In this document: positions 1 through 6,090 of the stretch, piece after piece
Layout: the number at the start of each line of letters is the position of its first letter
Position numbering within the stretch: position 1 is the stretch's first letter
Assembly: GCA_031275075.1 (NCBI GenBank)
Contig: JAISPI010000128.1
Span: 1 to 8,736, forward strand
Length of the DNA: 8,736 bases
Origin: Burkholderiales bacterium
Lineage (GTDB): Bacteria; Pseudomonadota; Gammaproteobacteria; Burkholderiales; Casimicrobiaceae
Reading direction: 5' to 3'
Notes under the pieces: model-generated
What the model was told of the DNA's origin: nothing
Databases searched by the model: none
Seen by the model: only the letters and a program-made list of their open reading frames with translations
Position numbers and translations under genes: made by a program

Positions 1-625
1 ATACGGCGACCGATGCCTTGATTCTGGCAATGATATCGCGGGCAATGTCTTTATGGTACATGATGAAGGAGTGCGTGGTTCGGACTTCGACGTAGCGGAT
101 GTTCGGCGACGTTTCCGGCAATGCGGTTTCCTCGGCGCTCAGGATGCAGTCGTTGGCCTCATCGGCGAACGGCGAAAAACGGCCATGCAAGCCGCGCGTT
201 CCGACATAAACAGTGGTTGGCACCGAAGGCACCGGCAGCGCCTCCATGAACGCCGGATCGGCCAACAACTGCCCCATTTCGCCGGTTAGCCACCGATATG
301 GCCGGCGTGAAGCAAACCGTCGTGCCAATCGGCAGGCGACTGTCGGCGGTGTCAGAAAAAAACAAGCCAGCGGCGGCGCGGCCAGTTCGGGCAATATGCT
401 ACGGATTAAAACCGTTCCCAGTGAATGACCAATCAACACATACGGCGGCGCCATCGCGTTGATTCGCGTCAACAGCCGCGCTCGGCACGCTGAAAAATGT
501 TCGAAGGTTGCCGAGTAACCGAAACAACGCGCGTCAATATCCGCCGTTCGCAACTGATGCGCCAACAGCGCCATCGACAACGGTGTACGACCCAGGCCGT
601 GGAGAAGAAGAGCCGAAACATTCAT
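1..625 (-). CDS. Alpha/beta hydrolase (lipase/esterase-like), C-terminus cut by window edge
   Basis: This is an uninterrupted reading frame of 208 codons from ATG at 625-623 to the left edge, with no stop inside the window. The start reads MNVSALLLHGLGRTPLSM. HG at residues 9-10 fits the oxyanion loop after the first beta strand, and GHSLG at 66-70 is the nucleophile elbow with Ser68 as the likely nucleophile. His185 in the segment TTHSFIMYH is the likely catalytic His. The acid is probably Asp155 or nearby, which is less certain. No signal peptide or membrane segment is seen, so it is probably cytoplasmic. Only a short C-terminal tail seems to be missing. It lies 60 bp downstream of the cupin gene in the same direction and may be the last gene of the pds operon, but two hairpins lie in between. 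The Shine-Dalgarno is weak. The substrate is unknown; small proteobacterial relatives are usually annotated only as alpha/beta hydrolase. Confidence 0.85.
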   Translation of the reverse strand, partial: MNVSALLLHGLGRTPLSMALLAHQLRTADIDARCFGYSATFEHFSACRARLLTRINAMAPPYVLIGHSLGTVLIRSILPELAAPPLACFFLTPPTVACRLARRFASRRPYRWLTGEMGQLLADPAFMEALPVPSVPTTVYVGTRGLHGRFSPFADEANDCILSAEETALPETSPNIRYVEVRTTHSFIMYHKDIARDIIARIKASVAV

Positions 626-636
626 TTCAACATTGT

Positions 637-655
637 AAAACGTATCCCACGTTTT
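637..655 (-). repeat. Perfect 7-bp inverted repeat between cupin and hydrolase genes
   Basis: AAAACGT at 637-643 and ACGTTTT at 649-655 are perfect inverted copies around a 5-base loop. On the minus strand the stem ends in TTTT, 12 bases before the hydrolase ATG. The stem is AT-rich and short, so it could be a weak terminator, an operator, or a structure next to the start codon. Function is inferred; the repeat itself is seen directly. Confidence 0.5.
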
Positions 656-660
656 GCGGG

Positions 661-689
661 GTAGGCAAAGTGAAACGTGTTCGCCCTAC
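661..689 (-). repeat. Bulged hairpin overlapping the cupin stop codon
   Basis: On the minus strand GTAGGGCGAA (689-680) can pair with TTTGCCTAC (669-661), giving nine pairs including one G-T wobble, with a one-base bulge and a 10-base loop. The first arm includes the cupin stop codon TAG. There is no T tract directly after it, so it is not a classical intrinsic terminator. It may be a 3' stability structure. Confidence 0.35.
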
Positions 690-1039
690 GCCAACTGCTT
701 TTTATAAGTTCCGCCGGTGTTGCTTTCGTTCAAGGTTCCGTCAAGCTCGACAAGCAGACATTTCACGAGGGTCTTGCACACAGGGCGGTGGCGCACCCCT
801 TTGGGAACAATCAACACATCACCTTGATTCAAGGTTTCCAAGCCGTCCTCAAACTCCAGTTCAAAAGTGCCTTCTATCACATAAAACAATTCGTCGGAAT
901 TTTCGTGGCAGTGAAAATCCAGCGTTCTGTTTTCGACTTGCACCACATTCAAGGTGTGGTTGTTCAAACGACCGATTTCAAGGTATTGAGACAAAGCGCC
1001 GCCATTCGCTTTTTCCAACAAGTTTATTTTATGAATCAT
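686..1039 (-). CDS. Small single-domain cupin protein
   Basis: The 117-residue product has both cupin motifs. Motif 1 is FHCHENSDELFYVIEG (42-57), with metal ligands His43, His45 and Glu50. Motif 2 is GDVLIVPKGVRHRPV (73-87), with His84. All four usual ligands are present, so a metal-bound beta barrel is expected. It is the full length of a minimal cupin and has no signal peptide, so it is probably cytoplasmic. The start ATG at 1039-1037 is supported by AAAGGA nine bases upstream. It begins 35 bp after the pdsS stop in the same direction, so co-transcription with pdsR-pdsS is likely. Small cupins of this type include isomerases, dioxygenases and ligand-binding proteins, and the sequence does not say which. 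A link to surface-protein or sugar metabolism is speculation. Confidence 0.92.
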   Translation of the reverse strand: MIHKINLLEKANGGALSQYLEIGRLNNHTLNVVQVENRTLDFHCHENSDELFYVIEGTFELEFEDGLETLNQGDVLIVPKGVRHRPVCKTLVKCLLVELDGTLNESNTGGTYKKQLA

Positions 1040-1074
1040 GGCGTCTCATCCTTTTCAATCCGGGAACGCGAGGG

Positions 1075-2835
1075 CTATGTTCTGTCACTGATCAGCAACG
1101 ACGGCGCGCTGTTCAGTGTGACCGTTACAACGGCGCCGAGCGCATCGTCGCGCGGCGAGAGACGCGCTGTGCCGCCATGAAATTCGGCGATCAGCCGGAC
1201 GACGTAAAGCCCCAGACCAAGATGCGGCGTGTCGCTGCGTTTGCCTTGACGGACGGACACCATCGGCTCGAACAGTGCGGCGTTGTCGCCCTCAGGAGGC
1301 AGCGGCCCTTCGTTGATAACGCGCAGCACAGCGCCTTTGCCGGTCGATTGCAGGCTAATGTCAATTACGGTATCGGGCGCGGCAAATTCGTGCGCGTTGG
1401 CAACCAGCTTGTCGAGCATTTGCACGATCAGGTCGGGGGCGACAAAGCGGCGGCACGGTTCATCGGAAACGCGCAGCGAAAAACGGCGACCGGAATAGGC
1501 GAGCGAATAGCCCTCGATGCTGCTTTTGAGCAATGCGCAAAGATCAACGTCAGCGCGCTCGGCATCAATAATACTTTGATCAAGACGCGAGGCTTCGGTC
1601 ATCCGCGCCAGAATGTGCGACAGCCGCGCCAGTCCGCCTTGAGCGCGTTCGAGGTAAGTGCGGCGTTCGTCGTCGGACAGCGTTTCACGCAGATTTTCGA
1701 GTGAGCTGCGGACGACGGCGATCGGTGTGCGCAATTCGTGCGACAAACGGCTGGCGATTTGTTCACGGTAAACGGCGGCTTCTTCGAGGCGGCCAAGCAC
1801 ATCCGAAAAGCTGCGCGACAAGTCGCCAATTTCATCACCGGCTTTGGCGCTGGCGGCGATGGCGCGCACGCGGCCACGGGCATCGACGGCATGTTCGATT
1901 TCATTGCGTAACCGGCGGATGCGTGCCGACAGCCGCGAAGCGTAGGCGATCAGGACGGCGGCGATCAGCAGCACGGCGGCAAACAGCAATGAAAACAGCC
2001 GCTCGAACGCTTGATTGCGGATGGAGAGAATGCCGTTGGTGGTTTCTTCGACGATGACAGCGCCGGCAACGCGGTCGCCGGTCCAGATCGGTGTGGTGGC
2101 GACGGTGATCATGGCGGCTCGGTCGGTGGTCGGGCGCTGGCCGAGCATCGGGATACCGGAGAGCGCGCCTTCGACTTCGCGCGCGGACACCAATGTTTGT
2201 GCGCCCGGTTCGTCCGTGAAATCCTCGGTCGGTTGCTCGATCAAGCGGGAGTAAATCGGTTCGATCAGATGTGCGCGTAACCATGGCCAGGGATCGCGCC
2301 AGGAAAACGGTTGCGATGGACGCTCGTCGATCAGCCGATGCAACGAACCGAGCCGCGCCAATACGCGCAGATCGCGGTCGATGACCCACAGACGCACACT
2401 GGCAGGCACCAGCGGCGTCAACGCATTTTCGAGCTGTTGCTGCACATTATCCGGCAATGGTGCTGGCGATGAAGGCGTTGACGACAGCGACAGCGGCATG
2501 ACCACCAGCGGTTGCATCGGCAACCGTGGCAGCACATCCGGCGCGTCCGGCGCGTCCGGGAAATCGACGGCATCGGCTTCGCGTTGCGCCTGCGGCAATG
2601 AAACAAGCGCGTCGGCGCGAAAAACATCGGGGCGTTCGTACAAAGCGGTGGCGACGGCTTGGGCGGTGACGCGCAACGTCCGTTCCTGACCGTTCTTGAG
2701 AAAGCGGTCGACTTCGCGCAAGTGTTCATAGCCGAGCCAAGGCAGAATCAGCAGCACAGTCAGCGTCAACAACAGTTGCAGCCGTATGCCGAAACGCCAA
2801 CCGTGGCGGGGAGATGATGCGGCAGGAGCGTTCAT
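1075..2835 (-). CDS. pdsS: Sensor histidine kinase of proteobacterial dedicated sortase system (PdsS)
   Basis: The 586-residue membrane kinase has a short basic N-terminus, membrane segment 1 at about 17-34, a long extracytoplasmic region (35-278, rich in proline and acidic residues), membrane segment 2 at about 279-298, and a HAMP linker. It continues with a dimerisation helix carrying the phosphorylated His366 in SRLSHELRTP, then an ATPase domain with the N-box ending at Asn480 and a glycine-rich box HLGLGLYVVRLIAEFHGG (538-555). The G1 box reads INEGP, with Asn508 where many kinases have Asp. The start overlaps the pdsR stop as ATGA and has AGGA in the end of pdsR, so translation is probably coupled. 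The family assignment rests on kinase architecture plus the adjacent PdsR-like regulator, sortase target and sortase. The signal sensed is unknown. A 9-base tandem duplication near 2537-2559 encodes a PDAPDAPD stretch in the sensor region. Confidence 0.93.
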   Translation of the reverse strand: MNAPAASSPRHGWRFGIRLQLLLTLTVLLILPWLGYEHLREVDRFLKNGQERTLRVTAQAVATALYERPDVFRADALVSLPQAQREADAVDFPDAPDAPDVLPRLPMQPLVVMPLSLSSTPSSPAPLPDNVQQQLENALTPLVPASVRLWVIDRDLRVLARLGSLHRLIDERPSQPFSWRDPWPWLRAHLIEPIYSRLIEQPTEDFTDEPGAQTLVSAREVEGALSGIPMLGQRPTTDRAAMITVATTPIWTGDRVAGAVIVEETTNGILSIRNQAFERLFSLLFAAVLLIAAVLIAYASRLSARIRRLRNEIEHAVDARGRVRAIAASAKAGDEIGDLSRSFSDVLGRLEEAAVYREQIASRLSHELRTPIAVVRSSLENLRETLSDDERRTYLERAQGGLARLSHILARMTEASRLDQSIIDAERADVDLCALLKSSIEGYSLAYSGRRFSLRVSDEPCRRFVAPDLIVQMLDKLVANAHEFAAPDTVIDISLQSTGKGAVLRVINEGPLPPEGDNAALFEPMVSVRQGKRSDTPHLGLGLYVVRLIAEFHGGTARLSPRDDALGAVVTVTLNSAPSLLISDRT

Positions 2836-3530
2836 GTTTCCTGCGGGTTCCAGCGGTAACCCATGCCGTAAACGGTGACGATATGATCAAAGGCCGGGTC
2901 AATCGCGACGAATTTGCGGCGAATGCGCTTGATGTGCGAGGTGATCGTTGCCTCATCGACGTAAATACGAGCATCCTTCATCAAGCTTTCGCGGTCTTTG
3001 ACGTGGCCGGGATGACGCGCCAGCGTGTGCACCATCCAGAATTCGGTGACAGTGAGCGGTACCGGCGTGTCCTGCCAGTGCGCCGACAGTCGCGGCAGGT
3101 CGAGGCGCAACGCGCCGCGCGCCAGCACATCGTCGGCTTCCGGCGGTGACGCGGCCAGATCAATGCGCCGGAACAATGCGGCGATGCGGGCCGTCAGGTG
3201 CGGCAGGCTGACATCCTTGGTGACGTAATCGTCGGCGCCCATCCGCAGGCCGGCGACAATATCGAAATCGCTGTCGCGCGCCGAAAGAAAAATGATTGGC
3301 AGCCGCTCCGAACGCGCCCGCAGTTCGCGGCACAACGTGAAACCGCCATCGACTTCATCACCGAGACCGATGTCGATCAGCGCCAGATCGGGCAGCCGCG
3401 CCGTGAAGGCGGCGAGCGCGTCGGCGCGGTTGGCATAGGCAGACACTTTATAACCCTGTCGGCGCAACGCTTCGGCGCAGTTGTCGCGCAATGCCGGCTC
3501 GTCTTCAATCAGGGCGATGTGGCGGCTCAT
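2832..3530 (-). CDS. pdsR: OmpR-family response regulator of dedicated sortase system (PdsR)
   Basis: The 232-residue regulator has a receiver domain at about 4-120 with Glu9-Asp10, phospho-acceptor Asp53 in ALIDIGLG, Ser83 in FLSARD and Lys105. A winged-helix DNA-binding domain spans about 145-228, with LTVTEFWMVHTLARHPGHV, the recognition helix region ATITSHIKRIRRKF and the wing YGMGYRW. After Lys105 there is Asp rather than the common Pro (TKDVSLPHL). I believe this is usual for PdsR but could not check. The start is placed at ATG 3530-3528 because GGAG lies nine bases upstream and the receiver begins at once (MSRHIALIEDEP). A 19-codon upstream extension lacks these features. The stop overlaps the pdsS start. 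It should bind the divergent promoter region and regulate its own operon and the sortase-target genes, an inference from context. Confidence 0.94.
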   Translation of the reverse strand: MSRHIALIEDEPALRDNCAEALRRQGYKVSAYANRADALAAFTARLPDLALIDIGLGDEVDGGFTLCRELRARSERLPIIFLSARDSDFDIVAGLRMGADDYVTKDVSLPHLTARIAALFRRIDLAASPPEADDVLARGALRLDLPRLSAHWQDTPVPLTVTEFWMVHTLARHPGHVKDRESLMKDARIYVDEATITSHIKRIRRKFVAIDPAFDHIVTVYGMGYRWNPQET

Positions 3531-3599
3531 GGGGTTCTCCAAAACAGCGATGGTTGCACTATAGCCGAAGCGGCGGACGACGGACACGGATTTTTGACA

Positions 3600-3617
3600 T
3601 TGCCATCAGTTTGCCAT
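3600..3617. promoter_or_regulatory. Candidate PdsR binding site: TTGCCAT direct repeat, 11-bp period
   Basis: TTGCCAT occurs exactly twice, at 3600-3606 and 3611-3617, with starts 11 bp apart. A related heptamer TTGACAT overlaps just before (3594-3600). OmpR-family regulators usually bind tandem half-sites with 10-11 bp periodicity. The repeat is centred roughly 55-60 bp upstream of the probable pdsR transcription start implied by the TATAGT box, a common activator position. Binding by PdsR is inferred. Confidence 0.5.
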
Positions 3618-3704
3618 GATTGATCAGCGTTTTGGCAGCAACCGTGTACGAAACGGTCAGAGTTGAGGGGCGTAATGGTGACATCAGGGTATTGCCCGTT
3701 TTCG

Positions 3705-3711
3705 AGGAGAG
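3705..3711 (+). promoter_or_regulatory. Ribosome binding site deciding the start of the sortase target gene
   Basis: AGGAGAG ends four bases before ATG 3716, with its AGGAG core six bases away. It supports ATG 3716 over a TTG 96 bases upstream in the same frame, which has no comparable site and would place 32 extra residues before the signal peptide. Confidence 0.75.
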
Positions 3712-3715
3712 TCTC

Positions 3716-5860
3716 ATGTCTGCCGCTATACCTTCTTCTTCCGAACGTTTTCCGGCGGTGAGCCGACATGGCGTGCGCGACTTGTTGCGTTTTGTCGGCG
3801 CGGCGTTGATAACCGGTCTTGTCGCCAGTCTGATACTGATGGCGGCGATTCTGTTTTTTGCCGGAAATGTGTATGCGCAAAACAGTTCCTCAACGGTTGC
3901 CGGTGATGGCCTCCAAAACGGCGCATTGTTGTTGAGCGACGGTGTTGGTGGCAGGGTCGCGGCGCCGCTGCTCGATACAACCGTACAGGCGGAATTGAAC
4001 GGGCTGATGGCGCGCGTCAAAGTAATACAGACATTCAAAAATCCGGACGACACAGTGCGCGAAGGCGTTTACGCGTTTCCGTTGCCGGAAACAGCGGCGG
4101 TCGATCATCTCGAAATGAAAATCGGCGAGCGGCGAATCCAGGGACAGATCAAGGAGCGGCAACAAGCGCGGCAGATATATGAACAAGCGAAACAGGAGGG
4201 CAAAAAAGCGGCGCTGGTCGAACAGTGGCGCCCCAATTTGTTCACCACCAGCGTTGCGCCGATCGGCCCTGGCGATGAAGTTGTTGTCGAAATTGAGTAT
4301 CAACAATCGCTGCGCTACGATCAGGGTGTGTTCTCGTGGCGTTTCCCGCTGGCGATTACACCGCGCTACAGTCCCGGCGGGACGATGCCCGAAAGCGATG
4401 CGCTTACGCCGATGGCGGTTACACCGATGGAAGAAAATAAACCAGGCAGCGAGCCAACGCTGCATGAGATGCCGCTGCCGATGAGCGGCGAGGCGCATCA
4501 CTTCGCGGCGTATCCGGTGCGTTTCGATATCCTATTGGCGCCCGGCGCGCCGATTCGCGAAGTGCATAGCCTGTACCACGGCATCGTGATGGAAGACCTC
4601 GGCAGCGGGCGTTATCACATGGCGCTGGAGGAGGACACCATTCCTGCTGATCGGGATTTTGAGTTGACCTGGACACCGCAAACCGGACAAGCGCCGCAGG
4701 CGGCGTTGTTCACCGAACGTTTCGCCGGCGAAGATTACTGGTACCTGATGTTGATGCCCGCCAGCGAACCGGCGGCACAAACCATTCGGCGGCCGCGCGA
4801 AATTACTTACATCATCGACACTTCCGGCTCAATGGAGGGCGCGTCGATTCAGCAGGCGAAAGACGCGTTACTGATGGCGTTGGATCGATTGCAGCCCGGC
4901 GATTTTTTTAACGTCATCGAATTCAACTCAGCAACAAAGCCGTTGTTTGTTGCGCCGGTGGCGGCAGATGCGGCGTCGCTCAAAAAAGCGCGCGCGTTCG
5001 TATCGAAACTGCGCGCCAACGGCGGTACGGAAATGTATCCGGCGCTGAAGATGGCGCTCGAAGCGCCGCCGACGCCGGGAATGATCGGGCAGGTGGTGTT
5101 TTTGACCGACGGCGCGGTTGGCAACGAGGAACAGTTGTTCGATTTGATTCGTGATCGGCTGAAGGCGCGGCGCTTGTTTACCGTCGGCATCGGCTCGGCA
5201 CCGAACGCTTATTTCATGAACCGTGCGGCGGAATTTGGCCGCGGCACCTATACATTCATCAGCGACATTCACGAAGTCAACGAAAAAATGATGGCGCTTT
5301 TCCAGAAACTGGAAACGCCGGCGTTGACCGATGTAAAAGCGCAGTGGCCGATAGCGGTTGACATGTGGCCAACGGTAATCGGCGATTTGTATCAAGGTGA
5401 GCCGGTGATCGTTGTCGGCAAAACTGCCGTGAACCTGAAGAAGGGAACGCTGACATTGCAGGGCGCGGTGCATGGGAAAAGCTGGCACAGCGCGTTGACG
5501 CTCGACGAGGCGGTGCCGGCGGCGGGCATTGCAACCTTGTGGGCGCGTCGCAAGATTGACACGTTGCTCGACGAAGGCCGCCGTCAAGGCAACCACGAAG
5601 CGATGCGCGATGAAGTCGTGCAACTGGCGCTGAAACACCATCTGGTCAGCCGTTTCACCAGTCTGGTGGCGGTTGATGTGACACCGAGCTTTCCTTCTCG
5701 TATGGCGATCGAAAAAACAGCGTTGCCATTTGCCTTGCCGCACGGCACGACGGTGTCGATGGCGGGTTTGCCGGCAACCAGTACCCCGGCGGCTTGGCAG
5801 ATGTTGGGCGGTGTGTTGGCGCTGTTGCTGGCGTGGATGCTAAAGCGGCGGCGGGTTTAG
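3716..5860 (+). CDS. VIT and VWA domain sortase target protein of dedicated sortase system
   Basis: The 714-residue exported protein has a long basic N-region with Arg11, Arg17, Arg21 and Arg25, a hydrophobic core (26-50) and a probable signal peptidase cut after VYA at 54. A VIT domain follows at about 75-200, including a typical QTFKNPDD strand and the segment RPNLFTTSVAPIGPGDEV. The VWA domain spans about 362-530 and has a complete metal site: DTSGS (368-372), Thr438 in GGT and Asp465 in LTDG. The C-terminus is a tripartite sorting signal, LPATS at 685-689, a hydrophobic stretch (694-709) and KRRRV. This matches the single sortase substrate of the proteobacterial system. It should be exported, cut within LPATS and joined to an unknown surface acceptor by the neighbouring sortase. 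Related VIT/VWA proteins include inter-alpha-trypsin inhibitor heavy chains and suggest protein binding or adhesion. The function in bacteria is not established. Confidence 0.94.
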   Translation: MSAAIPSSSERFPAVSRHGVRDLLRFVGAALITGLVASLILMAAILFFAGNVYAQNSSSTVAGDGLQNGALLLSDGVGGRVAAPLLDTTVQAELNGLMARVKVIQTFKNPDDTVREGVYAFPLPETAAVDHLEMKIGERRIQGQIKERQQARQIYEQAKQEGKKAALVEQWRPNLFTTSVAPIGPGDEVVVEIEYQQSLRYDQGVFSWRFPLAITPRYSPGGTMPESDALTPMAVTPMEENKPGSEPTLHEMPLPMSGEAHHFAAYPVRFDILLAPGAPIREVHSLYHGIVMEDLGSGRYHMALEEDTIPADRDFELTWTPQTGQAPQAALFTERFAGEDYWYLMLMPASEPAAQTIRRPREITYIIDTSGSMEGASIQQAKDALLMALDRLQPGDFFNVIEFNSATKPLFVAPVAADAASLKKARAFVSKLRANGGTEMYPALKMALEAPPTPGMIGQVVFLTDGAVGNEEQLFDLIRDRLKARRLFTVGIGSAPNAYFMNRAAEFGRGTYTFISDIHEVNEKMMALFQKLETPALTDVKAQWPIAVDMWPTVIGDLYQGEPVIVVGKTAVNLKKGTLTLQGAVHGKSWHSALTLDEAVPAAGIATLWARRKIDTLLDEGRRQGNHEAMRDEVVQLALKHHLVSRFTSLVAVDVTPSFPSRMAIEKTALPFALPHGTTVSMAGLPATSTPAAWQMLGGVLALLLAWMLKRRRV

Positions 5861-5895
5861 TGGATGAGACGTTGAACACGAAATGGACAAACAGC

Positions 5896-6090
5896 ATGGA
5901 TACTGACGGCGTATTTCTGGCGATATTGCGACCGGAAGAAGAGCGGGTCATGTCGCTCGCTGTAGCGAAAGCGGCATTGGCGACAGAAAAATGGTTGGCA
6001 ACCGGCGGTGATTCATTGAGCGCGCGGGCGTGGAAAATGTTGCAAGCGGGTTCGTTTGGGAAAATTGCCGGAGAGAAGATTCGATCATGA
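5896..6090 (+). CDS. Small ORF between sortase target and sortase, unrecognised
   Basis: The ORF gives 64 residues from ATG 5896, or 76 from GTG 5860, which would share its first base with the target gene's TAG stop. The product MDTDGVFLAILRPEEERVMS continues with alanine-, lysine- and tryptophan-containing segments that look helical and soluble. There is no signal peptide and no motif that I recognise. Its TGA stop overlaps ATG 6087 of the sortase frame as ATGA, the same coupling seen at pdsR/pdsS and purK/trx in this window, which is the main argument that it is real. Against it, neither start has a clear Shine-Dalgarno. It could be a leader peptide that couples translation into the sortase, a small accessory protein, or chance open frame in GC-rich DNA. 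Confidence 0.45.
   Translation: MDTDGVFLAILRPEEERVMSLAVAKAALATEKWLATGGDSLSARAWKMLQAGSFGKIAGEKIRS

Larger units (their letters stand above)
3531..3715. promoter_or_regulatory. Divergent promoter region between pdsR and the sortase target gene
   Basis: This 185-bp gap must hold the promoters for both arms of the locus. For the minus strand, TATAGT at 3563-3558 is a good -10 box, but no matching -35 box is seen, as is common for activator-dependent promoters. For the plus strand, TTGACA at 3594-3599 matches a -35 consensus, with only a weak -10 candidate near 3615-3622. A direct repeat TTGCCAT lies at 3600-3606 and 3611-3617, and a small inverted repeat ACCGT/ACGGT at 3641-3645 and 3653-3657. 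Promoter calls are by eye. Confidence 0.6.

Noticed and set aside
508..1704. Long plus-strand open frame of 398 codons
   Set aside because: It runs antisense through the hydrolase start, the intact cupin and the kinase ATPase domain. Its product is rich in Arg, Cys and Gln with no domain, so it is a shadow frame of GC-rich genes.
3531..3587. Upstream 19-codon extension of pdsR
   Set aside because: ATG 3530 has a well-spaced GGAG and starts directly at the first receiver strand. The extension runs through the -10 region and has no ribosome site.
4928..5743. Minus-strand open frame of 271 codons
   Set aside because: It is antisense to the VWA region, where the metal-site residues are intact on the plus strand. 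The product is rich in Arg, His and Gln, typical of a shadow frame.
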